A stretch of DNA of 64,000 nt from Ceratobasidium sp. AG-K (lineage: Eukaryota; Basidiomycota; Agaricomycetes; Cantharellales; Ceratobasidiaceae): NCBI GenBank assembly GCA_037039685.1, contig JAWNGF010000005.1:1302001-1366000 (forward strand), given 5' to 3'. Positions 9,338-20,187 of the stretch are shown in pieces. Below the pieces are notes generated by a model. It did no database searches. It had not been told where the DNA came from and saw only the letters and a program-made list of their open reading frames with translations. A program made the position numbers and the translations under genes. Within the stretch, counting starts at the first letter, position 1; each line of letters starts with the position of its first letter.

Positions 9338-9819
9338 TTTTAAGGTTAATTAGTTAGTTACTAATTAGTCCTTTTTTAGTGCGTACTGATGGAAACGACG
9401 AGTGGATGTGGTTCTTGATGGATGAGAGTGTTAACTTGGGTGGTGCTCCGAGCACTTTCCAGTTTTTGCTTGAGAGGATCTGGCTTCCTCGAGATGTTGA
9501 TTTGGATGTGAAGGGTGCTAGACACTAAGCTTTTGCTTTTTATGCTCCTTTTCTGATCTTATCAGTTATCAACAGCCTTGGGCGGGCGTGATAGCGACAG
9601 TGTATGACAGAGTAAGGGTGTATTTAGCTGACTAAAGCCGCTATGACCCGAAAGAGGATAACAATTGGGTTCACTGACAGCGTATAGCGACGTGGAACTA
9701 CTGGTCTATATCAAGTATAGCTCTTCATCCGTTGTACTATGCCCGTTTTCCCGTGTACGTTCTATCTACTTGATGGAAGAGCAGGGGCTTAAGGCCGATG
9801 CTAGAAAGGCTTGACCTAA
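9338..9819 (-). other. 5' leader of element A
   Basis: About 480 nt between the 5' LTR and ORF1. It holds the PBS (9806-9817) and no convincing ORF. The corresponding leader of copy B starts at 487 and carries the 1269-bp solo LTR; that of copy C is at about 18586-19064. Confidence 0.7.
9806..9817 (-). promoter_or_regulatory. Self-priming PBS of element A
   Basis: Minus-strand AGGTCAAGCCTT, 2 nt inside the LTR, is a perfect 12-nt complement of the LTR stretch 9948-9937. That stretch begins exactly 33 nt from the start of TATATAAA (9981-9974). Confidence 0.8.
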
Positions 9820-10222
9820 TGTCCCGACTTGGGTCAATTAGGTATATAAAAGTTAAGGGGTTCGACTTAGACAAGTCTTAGAACCCAAGGAGTAGTGATA
9901 GTAAGAGGATTGATTGAGCAAGTCCTAATGGAGAGGAGGTCAAGCCTTGTCGTTAACCGGCTTGACCTCTGGGTTTATATACATGAGGGATCAGTGCCAC
10001 GTCATCATTTATCAGTGTGGGAAAGCCAAGTACAACCGATGATAAGCGACATGACTCGACATTCTGGAAGTTCCGGAAGCAACACCGATATCAAATGAAA
10101 AGACAAATACATCACATGATACAAGTTAAGCGCCAGAGGACATTTGTACCAAAAAAGGAAAGTGTTCGGAAAAAAAGATATAAAATCAGAATAAAATGTC
10201 TGAGCTTAGTCAGCACATGACA
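9820..10222 (-). repeat. 5' LTR of element A
   Basis: 403 bp, with TATATAAA at 9981-9974 (minus strand) and an 11-bp inverted repeat 9959-9969 / 9936-9946 around the predicted start. Flanked outward by the TSD ACCTC. Confidence 0.93.
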
Positions 10223-11354
10223 ACCTCTTCACCAACTAATAACCGTGGTATCTCAATCATTATCAAACCTGGGAGCAACACCCTCTACAACTGCATCAAC
10301 AACTACTCCAGGATACAAACTCAAAATGCATCCCCCAGAAGAATTCTCTGGAGATGTAGACAAATTCGATGAGTTTAAATCGCAATGTACTCTGTACATA
10401 AGCCATACATCCCTGCAAGCAACTACAGAACAAAAAATCACTTATATCATGGGTTATTGCAAAGGGCCTGCTTACGTATGGATGCAACCTGGAATTGACG
10501 TAGACACTGCAAGAAGAGGAGCAACTAATTGGCTACACGACATAGATGAATTCTGGAACGAAATGCAAGCTAGGTTCGGCGACGTTCACAAAATCGACCA
10601 ATACAGACAACTATACAAAAAGGTGGTCCAGAAGCATTCAGTTCAAGATTATCTACGGGATTTTGTCACTTATTCATCAGTACTCGGGTACACTGATTGA
10701 GTACTTTGTGATGACTTCTACAACGGTCTTAAAGACAAAATCAAAATGGCCATGGTATCACAGAATTTCAAACCCCATGAAGCAACAAGCACATTTAACC
10801 AAGTTTGCGAACAAGCCCTGGAAATCGATTCCACAATGAATGCCATTAACGCACCAGAAAAGGTTCAAAGCCTACAAGCCAGCACCTCAAAACAAACTAC
10901 ACCTAAGATGGCCACAAACACTGCAAACATCTCACTAGGTCAAAGGTTCAATATAAACGATCGTGTCTTCATGTCAAAACCTACAGGGGGGGTGCAATAT
11001 GGAAAAATCTCAAGCATTTCCAGGAATGCAAAAGGCCGTGCAGTTCCACAAATCTCCTGGGATGATGGAACTAAAGGAAATGTGCCGTTCGGAGCAATTC
11101 AGAAGGACACCAGAACCACTACCTTCACCACTCCCATAACCCAAACACCTAAAACATCCACTCCCGCTAAAGACCCCAATGCAATGGATCTTGATGGCAA
11201 GGGAAAGTCACCCATGATTTGCTTCACCTGCGGCGGCAAGGGATGTTCAGCAAGAGTCTGTCCTTCCAAGAGCATGGCCTTGGGGTTTGAAGCCCAGATA
11301 GAAGAAATCTCTTTGGACATTGAGTTGGGAAAAGACGTCACCGAGGCTTATTAA
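10223..11354 (+). pseudogene. gag: Element B gag, C-terminal part
   Basis: Continues the gag begun at 3076. It carries the retrotransposon Gag domain (EQKITYIMGYCKGPAYVWM) and a C-terminal zinc knuckle in which the His is replaced by Cys (CFTCGGKGCSARVC), so zinc binding would be altered. A TGA in GYTD*VLCDD, where element A has CAA, splits it near 10698. It ends EAY-TAA, with GGGAAAA at 11327-11333 preserved for the -1 shift into pol. Confidence 0.85.
11327..11333 (+). promoter_or_regulatory. Gag-Pol -1 frameshift site, element B
   Basis: G GGA AAA in the gag frame, at the same position as in element A and element C (17170-17176, minus strand). Confidence 0.65.
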
Positions 11355-11389
11355 GGAGCCAAGTACTTGGTGATATATTAGCTAGTAAT

Positions 11390-14300
11390 ATGGATGAACT
11401 AGAAATCATGTCAATATCAAATGAAAACCAATTATACCTTGATTTCACCACTCATCCACTAGCTACGGCTCCCGATTCTAAGTCAGTTAACAATTCAAAA
11501 AAATTCTTGGGACAAGCACTACTTGATTGCAGCGCAACCTCCTGCTTCATCAACCCTTCCCTAGCTAAAGAAGCAAACCTTCCCCTTTTTCAACACGAAA
11601 AACCAAAGACTCTGCGAGTTATAGACGGACAAGAAGTTTTGTCTGGAAAGGTTACCCACTATACCAAATTTAAACTTGTCATGGGAACACATTCCAGTGA
11701 AATAGAATGTCATGTCACAAACATTGGAAGACACCCCATTGTACTAGGGATGTCATGGCTCAAGAAACATAACCCACAAATAAATTGGAAAAATAGGACA
11801 ATTGCATACACAAGCAAGTTTTGCTCAAAAAACTGCCTAGAGGTCCCATCTACACTCCAAATTGCAGCTGAAACTACATTACCCAAAGAATATAAGGAGT
11901 TTGCAGATGTGTTTGACAAATCTAGATTGGAAGAACTCCCACCCCACAGACCAACTGACATCACACTGGATCTCCTACCAGAGGCCAAATTAAAGCATGG
12001 CCCTATTTACAAAATGTCCCCAGCTGAAGATAAAGAAATGAAGAAAGTACTAGAAACCCTCATCCAGAGGGGACACATTCAAATTTCCAAGTCTCCTTTG
12101 GCGTCGCCTGTTCTATTCGTCAGAAAGCCCCATCCAGAAGACCCAAACAACCCAGAATTATGTTTCTGCGTTGACTATAGATATGTGAATTCACTGTGCA
12201 AATTCAATGCGAGCGGAATCCCTCTACTGGATCAATGGTTAAGGGCCCTGGAAGGATTTGTCATTGGTACCACCCTTGACTTAGCACAAGGATTCCATCA
12301 AACCCAAATAGCAACAGGACATGAATGGAAAACAGCCTTCAAAACTCAGCATGGCATGTATGAATGGAAAGTAATGCCCTTTGGCCTCAAAAATGCCCCA
12401 TCCAGCTTCCAGTCCCTAATGAACTCCATATTCAGGGACATTATGGGGGTTTTTGTACTTGTATACATCGATGACATCTTCATTTTTTCCAAACGAGTCG
12501 AAGACCACCCAGGACATGTAAAAGAGGTGCTAAGAAGACTAAGGGAACACAAGTTAATTGTGAAACTGAGGAAATGCAAGTTCCACCAGACCATACTGGA
12601 TTGGGTAGGACTGGTCATTTCCAATAAAGGAATCGAAACAGATCAGGAAAAGGTCACGGCGGCTATGAATTGGAAAGCTCCCAAGAACGTCAAACAAGTT
12701 CAAGAGTTCCTAGGATTTGTCAATTTCTATTGAAGATTCATTCAAGACTTTGCTGCCAAAGCCAGACCCCTATACAACCTACTCAAGAAGGATCAAAAAT
12801 GGCAGTGGACAAGCAAAGAACAAGACACCATGAATGCACTAAAAGAGGCTCTTAAAGTGGCACCTGTAATGATGCAGCCTGATCAAAATAAAGAGTTTTT
12901 CCTTGAAACAGATGCATCAGGATTTGCCACAGGAGCAGTTTTATCTCAAAAGGATGAAGAAGGGAAATTACACCCAGTGGCTTTCCTTTCTAAATTGCTA
13001 AATCCAGCTGAACAAAACTATGATATTTTTGACAAAGAACTATTGGCAATTATCAGAGCCTTCAAGGAATGGCGGCACTTACTTCAAGGCATGGAAAAAG
13101 CCATCCAAGTCATAACAGATCACAAAAACTTGGAATACTTCTCATGATCCAAACAACTGAACCAACGCCAAATTTGCTGGATGAACTTCTTAGTAGACTT
13201 CAACTTCCAAATCATGTATAGGCCAGGAAGCCAGAATAAAAAAGCAGACATTCTCTTGAGGCAATACGACTTAGAAACTTTGGGGGGGGTAGAGAACCAA
13301 GTTCTCCTCAAACCGGACATTTTTATTTCAGCTATTACCCCTGACCAGGAGATCAACGATCTAATCAGAGAAGCAATCCTCGAAGATCCCAGATTAGAGG
13401 AAGCGCACAATAAGCTGAGAAATGGAGAAAAAGTCAAAGATTGGGAATACAGAGAGGGACTCCTAATGTTCAAAGGAAAGATCTTTGTTCCCAAGGATGA
13501 AACTGTCAGAAACCTGATATTGGAATCGCACCATGACAATATTACAGCTGGGCATCCTGGACAAGCAAGAACATTGGAATTGGTCTCAAGAACTTACTAC
13601 TGGCCAACCATGAAGAAATTCATCAACTCTTACATGTCACACTGCAAAACATGCATTCAAGTTAAACCATCAAACCAACTCCCCACAGGACTACTGCGTC
13701 CTTTACACATTCCTGAGAGACCTTGGGAAGAGATCTCCTACAACATGATTGTAGGGCTCCCAGAGTCAGAAGGATATGATGCAATCTTAACAGTGGTAGA
13801 TTGTTTCTCCAAGATGGCACATTATCTCCCTTGCAAATCAACGGCTACAGCAGTAGACATAGCCAATATCTTTGTCGCAAACATTTGGAAACTTCACGGC
13901 ACCCCAAAAGCAACAGTCTCAGATAGAGGATCCACCTTCAACTCACAGTTCATTAAGCATCTGTACAAACGCTTGAACATAAAACCCACCTTCAGCACAG
14001 CCTACCATCCAAGGACAGACGGACAGTCAGAACGGGCAAACCAAGTCGTTGAAATCTTTATCAGGGCTTTTGTCAACCATAGGCAAACCGACTGGGTAGC
14101 CCTACTCCCTATGGCAGAGTTTGCTTACAATAATGGAATCCAAGCATCCACTGGCAAAACCCCTTTCCAGATCTGTCAAGGTTTCAACCCTAGAATGAAC
14201 ATTGGGGAAGAATCAGACTATACTGTTCCTGAAGCTGATGCCCATGCAGAATTCCTGTTGAAAGGATATGATGAAGTCAAAGCCGCTCTCATCCTAGCAA

Positions 14301-14788
14301 ACCAATCCTACAAACACTACTTTGATAAAGGAGCCAAAGAACCAGAAGAAATAAACCCTGGAGATAAAGTCTGGCTTAATCATCAAAACATATCCACAGA
14401 CAGACCTTCAGTAAAACTCTCTCACAAAGTTTTAGGCCCTTACAAAGTACTGGAAAAAATAGGGACTCACGCCTTTAGACTGGAATTACCAAAATCAATG
14501 AAGATCCATCCTGTCTTCCATGTCATGCTGCTCAAGAAATTTCACTATGATCCCCATGGTTGCAAACCTGCTCAACCACCCCCTATTGTCACACAAGAAG
14601 GAGAAGAAGAGTGGCAAGTTGAAGAAATCCTTAATTCCAAGAAAATTTGCCATCAACTCCACTATTACGTCAAATGGAAAGGATACTCTCATGCAGACAA
14701 CTCTTGGCAAACAAAGGAGGACCTCAAGAATGCTCCTGAACTAGTTGATAAATTTCACAAACTCCACCCCACCGCGCCAGGCCCTTAG
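11390..14788 (+). pseudogene. pol: Element B pol, broken by stops
   Basis: Collinear with element A pol over its full length. Protease reads DCSATS (Gly lost), RT has YIDD, and RNase H, the integrase HHCC and the integrase core VSDRGS (catalytic Asp present) are all visible, with a C-terminal chromodomain ending TAPGP. Two in-frame stops are seen: TGA at 12731-12733 (FVNFY*RFI, Gln in A) and TGA after EYFS near 13147. The first is shared with element C. Reading resumes in frame after each stop (12670-13147, then 13181-14788), so decay is by substitutions. Confidence 0.9.
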
Positions 14789-14798
14789 GAGGGGGTAA

Positions 14799-15214
14799 TG
14801 TCATGAGCTGACTAAGCTCAGACATTTTATTCTGATTTTATATCTTTTTTTCCGGACACTTTCCTTTTTTGGTACAAATGTCCTCTGGCGCTTAACTTGT
14901 ATCATGTGATGTATTTGTCTTTCCATTTGATATTGGTGATTGCTTCCAGAACTTCCAGAATGTCAAGTCATACCTCTTATCTCGTTTATCATTGGTTGTA
15001 CTTGGCTTTCTCACACTGATCGATGATGACGTGGCACTGATCCCTCATGTATATAAACCCAGAGGTCAAGCTGGTTAACGACAAGGCTTGACCTCCTCTC
15101 CACTAGGACTTGATCAATCAATCCTCTTAACTATCACTACTCCTTGGGTTCTAAGACTTGTCTAAGTTGAACCCCTTAACCTTTTTATACTCCTAATTGA
15201 CCCAAGTCGGGACA
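14799..15214 (+). repeat. 3' LTR of element B
   Basis: 416 bp, TGTCATGAG...GTCGGGACA, preceded by the polypurine tract GGAGGGGGTAA. On the right it joins element C pol inside a C-run with no TSD. Confidence 0.88.
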
Positions 15215-17113
15215 CCCCCCCAAAGGTTCTAGGTTGTATCGCCTTGAGAGAATGTCCGCTTTTTTGTTCTGGCTGCCTGGCCTGTACATGATCTGGAAGT
15301 TGAAGTCCACTAGGAAGTTCATCCAACGGATTTGGCATTGGTTCAGTTGTTTGGATGAGGAGAAGTATTCCAAATTCTTGTGATCTGTTATGACTTGAAC
15401 AGCTTTTTCCATGCCTTGAAGTAAGTACTGCCATTCCTTGAAGGCCCTTATAATTGCCAATAGTTCTTTATTGAAAATGTCATAGTTTCATTCAGCCGGA
15501 TTTAGTGATTTAGAAAGGCAAGCTACTGGGTGCAATTTCCCTTCTTCATCCTTTTGAGATAAAACTGCTCCTGTGGCAAATCCTGATGCGTCTGTTTTGA
15601 GGAAGAACTCCTTATTTTGATCGGGTTGCATCATTACGGGTGCCACCTTAAGAGCTTCCTTTAGTGCATTCATGGAATCTTGTTCTTTGCTTGTCCACTG
15701 CCACTTTTGATCCTTCTTGAGTAGGTTGTATAAAGGTCTAGCTTTGCCAGCAAAGTCTTGAGTGAATCTTCAATAGAAATTGACAAATCCTAGGAACTCT
15801 TGAACTTGTTTAACGTTTTTGGGGGCTTTCCAATTCATAGCCGCTGTGACTTTTTCCTGATCCATTTTGATCCCTTTATTGGAAATGACCAGTCCTACCC
15901 AGTCCAGCTTGGTTTGGTGGAACTTGCATTTCCTCAGTTTTGCAATCAACTTGTGTTCCCTTAGTCTTTTCAGCACTTCTTTCACATGTCCTGGATGATC
16001 TTCAACCCGTTTGGAAAAGATGAAGATATCATCAATGTATACAAGTACAAAAACCCCCATAATGTCCCTAAATATAGAGTTCATTAGGGACTGGAAGCTA
16101 GATGGGGTGTTTTTTAGGCCAAAGGGCATGACTTTCCACTTGTACATGCTGTATTGAGTTTTGAAGGCTGTTTTCCATTTGTGTCCTGCCGCTATACGGG
16201 TTTGATGGAATCCTTGTGCCAAGTCCAGAGTGGTACCAATGACAAATCCTTCCAGGGCCCTTAACCATTGATCCAGTAGAGGTATTCCACTTGCATTGAA
16301 TTTGCACAGTGAATTCACATATCTGAAGTCAATGCAAAAGCATAACTCTGGGTTGTTTGGATCTTCTGGATGGGGTTTCTTGACAAACAGGACTGGCGAC
16401 ACCAAAGGAGATTGGGAAATCTGATTGTGTCCTCTTTGGATAAGGGTTTCTAGTACTTTCTTCATTTCTTTGTCTTTGGCCAGGGATGTTTTGTAAATAG
16501 GGCCATGCTTTAGTTTGGCCTCTGGTAGGAGGTTGAGTGTAATGTTGGTTGGTCTGTGTGGTGGGAGTTCTTCCAACCTGGACTCATCAAATACATCTGT
16601 GTACTCCTTGTATTCCTCTGGTAATGTAGTTTTGGCTGCAATTTGGAGTGTAGATGGAACCTCAAGGCAGTTCTTTGAGCAGAACTCACTTGTGTATGCA
16701 ATTGTCCTATTTTTCCAATTAATTTGTGGGTTATGTTTCTTGAGCCATGACATCCTGAGTACAATAGGATGTCTTCCAATGTTTGTGACATGACATTCTA
16801 TTTTGCTGGAGGGTGTTCCCATGACAAGTTTAAATTTAGTGTAGTGGGTAACTTTTCCCAACAAAACTTCACGCCCATCTATAACTTGTAGGGTCTTTGG
16901 TTTTTTGTGTTGAAAAAGGGGAAGGTTTGCTTCTTTTGCTAGGGAAGGGTTGATGAAGCAGGATGTTGCGCCGCAATCTAGGAGTGCTTGTCCAGAGAAT
17001 TTTTTTGATTTGTTGACTGACTTAGAATCAGGAGCCATAGTTAGTGGATGAGCGGTGAAGTCAATGTATAATTGGTTTTCATTTGATATTGACATGATTT
17101 CTAGTTCATCCAT
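15215..17113 (-). pseudogene. pol: Element C pol fragment (protease, RT, RNase H)
   Basis: Starts at ATG 17113 and is collinear with element A pol: protease LLDCGATS, RT with YIDD, RNase H with TDASG. Breaks: TGA at 15770-15772 (FVNFY*RF, the same codon as in element B) and TGA before NYDIF near 15487 (CGA in A). It is truncated after LEPLG in a G-run at 15215, losing the integrase and chromodomain. Confidence 0.9.
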
Positions 17114-17148
17114 ATTACTACCTAATATATCACCAAGTACTTGGCTCC

Positions 17149-18095
17149 TTAATAAGCCTCGGTGACGTCTTTTCCCGACTCAATGTCTGAAGAGATTTCT
17201 TCAATCTGAGCTTCAAAACCTGATGCTGTGTTCTTGGAAAGACAGACCCTTGCTGAATGTCCCTTGCTGCTGCAGGTGAGGCAAATCATTGGTCCCTTTC
17301 CTTTGCCATCAAGATCCATTGCATTGGGGTCTTTTGTGGGAGTGGATGATTTAGGTGTTTGGGGTGTAGGAGTATTGAAGGTAGTGGTTCTGGTGTCCTT
17401 TTGAATTGCTCCAAACGGGACATTCCCTTTAGTTCCATTGTCCCAGGAAATTTGTGGAACTGGGCAACCCTTGGCATTTATGGTGATGCTTGAGATTTTG
17501 CCGTATTGCACCCCCCTGTAGGTTTTGACATGAAGACATGGTCATTTACGTTGAAGCTTTGTCCTAGTACGGTGTTTGGGGTGCTCATAGCTGCCTTAGA
17601 TGTGGCTTGTTTTGATGTGCTAGTTTGCAGGCTTTGGGTCTTCTTGGGTGCATTGATGGTGTTCATTGTGGAATCAATCTCCAAGGCCCTGTTGCAAACT
17701 TGGTTGAAGGTTCTTGTTGCCTCATGGGGTTTAAAGTTTTGCAATACCATGGTCATCTTGATTTTGTCTTTGAGACCGTCATAGAAATCATCACAGAGTA
17801 CTTGGTCAGTGTACCCAAGTACCAATGAATAAGTAATGAAGTCTCATAGATAGTCTTGGACCAAATTCTTCTGGATCAGCTTCTTGTATAGTTGCCTGAA
17901 GCAATCAATCTTGTGAACGTCACCAAATCTGGCTTGCATTTCATTCCAGAATTTGTCCATGTCATGTAGCCAATTTGTTGCTCCCCTTTGTGCTGTGTCC
18001 GCATTGATTCCCGGTTGCATCCATACGTAGGCAGGTCCTTTGCAGTAACCCATGATGTAGGTAATTTTCTGTTCTGTGGTTGCTTGTGGGGATGT
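17149..18095 (-). pseudogene. gag: Element C gag fragment
   Basis: Covers the central and C-terminal Gag: MGYCKGPAYVWMQPG, then a TGA (YL*DF, CGA to TGA) near 17847, then a one-base deletion in the C-run at about 17507-17516 (seven in A, six here). The C-terminal part has the zinc knuckle CLTCSSKGHSARVC. The GGGAAAA frameshift heptamer is kept at 17170-17176. The N-terminal third is gone, replaced by the LTR at 18096. Confidence 0.88.
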
Positions 18096-18511
18096 TGTCA
18101 TGAGCTGACTAAGCTCAGACATTTTATTCTGATTTTATATCTTTTTTTCCGAACACTTTCCTTTTTTGGTGCAAATGTCCTTTGGCGCTTAACTTGTATC
18201 ATGTGATGTATTTGTCTTTTCATTTGATATTGGTGTTGCTTCTGGAACTTCCAGAATGTTGAGTCATACCCCTCATCTTGCTTATTGTTGGTTGTACTTG
18301 GCTTTCTCACACTGATAGATGATGATGTGGCACTGATCCCTCATGTATATAAACCCAGAGGTCAAGCTGGTTAACAACAAGGCTTGACCTCCTCTCCATT
18401 AGGACTTGTTCAATCAAATCCTCTTCACTATCACTACTCCTTGGGTTCCAAGACTTGTCTAAGTCAAACCCCTTAACCTTTAAAAACACCTAATTGATCC
18501 AAGTCGGGACA
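18096..18511 (+). repeat. A-family LTR inside element C, without TSD
   Basis: TGTCATGAG...GTCGGGACA in + orientation. The flanks (gatgt / gtgtc) are not duplicated, and element C sequence between early ORF1 and mid-gag is absent. It is therefore a recombination product rather than a simple solo LTR. Confidence 0.85.
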
Positions 18512-18585
18512 GTGTCTAGATCAAGTACAAAGTCCTTTAATCTAAAGACTGCTTCACAGAGGCTAAAGAATGCAGGAACACTTCT
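18512..18585 (-). pseudogene. Element C ORF1, first codons
   Basis: Minus-strand reading matches the start of ORF1 in A and B (LFRLKDFVLDLDT region) and is cut by the LTR at 18511. The leader of element C continues to 19064. Confidence 0.7.
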
Positions 18586-19050
18586 TAAGGTTAATTAGTC
18601 AGTTACTAATTAATCCTTTTTTAGTGCGTACTGATGGAAATGACGAGTTGATGTGGTTTTTGATGGATGTGAGTGTTAACTTGGGTGGTGCTCTGACCAC
18701 TTTCCAGGTTGGCTTGAGAGGATCTGGCTTCCTTGAGATGTTGATTTGGATGTGAAAGGTGCTAGACGCTAAGCTTTTGCTTTATATACTCCTTGTCTGA
18801 TCTTATCAGTTATCAACAGCCTTGGGCAGGCGTGATAGCAACAGTGTATGACAGAGTAAGGGTGTATTTGGCTGACTAAAGCCGCTATGACCTGAAAGAG
18901 GATAACAATTGGGTTCACTGACGGTGTATAGCAATGTGGGACTACTGGTCTATATCAAGTATAGCTTGTCGTCTGTTGTACTATGCCCGTTTTCCTGTGT
19001 ACGTTCTATCTACTTGGTGGAAGAGCAGGAGCTTAAGGCTGATGCTTAAA

Positions 19051-19062
19051 AGGCTTGACCTA
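19051..19062 (-). promoter_or_regulatory. Self-priming PBS of element C
   Basis: AGGTCAAGCCTT on the minus strand, 2 nt inside the 5' LTR, identical to the PBS of A and B. Confidence 0.75.
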
Positions 19063-19064
19063 AT

Positions 19065-19477
19065 GTCCCAACTTGGATCAATTAGGTGTAGAAAAGGTTA
19101 AGGGGTTTGACTTAGACAAATCTTAGAACCCAAGGAGTAGTGATAGTGAAGAGGATTGATTGAACAAGTCCTATTGGAGAGGAGGTCAAGCCTTGTCATT
19201 CACCAACTTGACCTCTGGGTTTATATACATGAGGGATCAGTGCCACATCATCATCTATCAGTGTGAGAAAGCCAAGTACAACCAATGATAAGTGAGATAA
19301 GAGGTATGACTCAACATTCTGGAAGTTCCAGAAGCAGCACCAATATCAAATGAAAAGACAAATACATCACATGATACAAGTTAAGTGCCATAGGACATTT
19401 GTACCAAAAAAGGAAAGTGTTTGGAAAAAAGAATATAAAATCAGAATAAAATGTCTGAGCTTAGTCAGTTCATGACA
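19065..19477 (-). repeat. 5' LTR of element C
   Basis: 413 bp A-family LTR. On the minus strand it reads TGTCATGAACTGAC to TTGGGACA. Its outer flank is the E-family ORF3 remnant. Confidence 0.88.
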
Positions 19478-20145
19478 AATACTACCCAGGGAGCAACATG
19501 CCCCATCTAGTGGTGGCAGGGGAATTTGAATGGGTTGGACACAAGCCACCCACAAAGCAACAACTCAGGGAGCAGCCAAGCATCCTGATAGCCAGGGGAT
19601 GTGTGGCATTCTCAGCCAAGCATCCTGATAGCCAGGGGATGTGTGGCATTCTCAGCCCAGGAAGTGATATTGGGCAGCATCAAGAACAGGATGAGCAAGG
19701 AATGGGGGGACCATCACATCAACAATCCCCATGTGTGGCAGTCCAAATGGATCTGGGAGGAGAAGGAGGGGAGGGCGTGTCTGCGCAACAAATGGGAATG
19801 GGACGCAGTGTGGGATCAGGACCTAAAGGATTGAATGGAGGACAGGGGCTGATGGGCCAAGGAGATTGAGTACTGGCCCTAGTGGTGGGACAGCAGTCCC
19901 AACCTAGACCAATGGGTGGAAAGGGAAGGATTGCTGACAGAATGGCTGGCAGAGGAGGAGAGGGTTTGGGTCAAGGGCCAACCCACATGGAGGAGGGGTG
20001 CAAGGAGGCGCCCATGGAATTGAAGGAGGAAGTGGGGGACTCAGCAGAGAACCCCATAATTCTAGAAGAAGAGGAAGAGGCTATTTGGTCCCAGGGGGAC
20101 AGGGAGGCCTTTGAAAAAATGGTGGGCAACTGTAAATTACAGTAG
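19478..20145 (+). pseudogene. E-family third ORF (env position), broken
   Basis: Related to element D ORF3: GEFEWVGHKPPTKQQL corresponds to GEFQWVGKKWPTRMQL, and ARGCVAFSAQEVI corresponds to CQGCTAFQVSEVV. The frame is broken by a 40-bp tandem duplication (19574-19653) and a stop near 19868. The C-terminal part reads NPIILEEEEEA and ends NCKLQ-stop, resembling NLIDLTIEED...DCEIQ-stop of element D. It is immediately followed by a G-rich polypurine tract and the E LTR, so it sits between pol and the 3' LTR. The 5' part and the rest of this element were removed or displaced by element C. Confidence 0.7.
19574..19653 (+). repeat. 40-bp perfect tandem duplication in E ORF3
   Basis: The unit starting agccaagcatcctgatagcc occurs at 19574-19613 and 19614-19653. 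Since 40 is not a multiple of three, it shifts the reading frame. Confidence 0.95.
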
Positions 20146-20187
20146 TTGCCATTCAGGTCCCCTAAATGGGCTCTTAAGGGGGGGTGG

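Larger units (their letters stand above)
3302..10222 (-). mobile_element. Element A: full-length, near-intact Ty3/gypsy chromovirus
   Basis: 6.9-kb element on the minus strand with two 403-bp LTRs and the TSD ACCTC (3297-3301 and 10223-10227). Order 5' to 3': LTR 10222-9820, PBS 9817-9806, coiled-coil ORF1, ORF2, gag, pol with C-terminal chromodomain, polypurine tract, LTR 3704-3302. I counted four differences between the LTRs by eye (about 99% identity), so it is the youngest complete insertion here. Gag and pol are open throughout. The one serious defect seen is a Gly in place of the second catalytic Asp of integrase. Confidence 0.93.
72..15214 (+). mobile_element. Element B: Ty3/gypsy chromovirus, decayed, interrupted by two insertions
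   Basis: Same family as element A. In order: 5' LTR 72-486, PBS 489-500, leader, coiled-coil ORF1 2240-2854, ORF2 2818-3051, gag (3076-3301 plus 10223-11354), pol 11390-14788, 3' LTR 14799-15214. A solo LTR (927-2195) sits in the leader and element A (3302-10222) sits in gag. The outer flanks do not form a TSD: bases 67-71 read gggct and bases 15215-15219 read ccccc. The left flank is H-family pol and the right flank is element C pol, so B or one of its LTRs was rearranged after insertion. Stops in gag and pol make B non-autonomous. Confidence 0.85.
15215..19477 (-). mobile_element. Element C: truncated A-family chromovirus
   Basis: Minus strand. 5' LTR 19477-19065, PBS 19062-19051, leader, the first codons of ORF1 (to 18512), an unrelated-orientation LTR (18096-18511), then gag from mid-protein and pol up to the RNase H/integrase link, where it ends at the element B LTR. 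Integrase, chromodomain and 3' LTR are missing. The part from early ORF1 to mid-gag is also missing and is replaced by the LTR. Gag and pol carry stops and a frameshift. C lies in an E-family element (19478-20686). Confidence 0.85.

Noticed and set aside
19574..19653. Tandem repeat considered as a CRISPR-like or satellite array
   Set aside because: Only two abutting 40-bp units without spacers. A simple local duplication.
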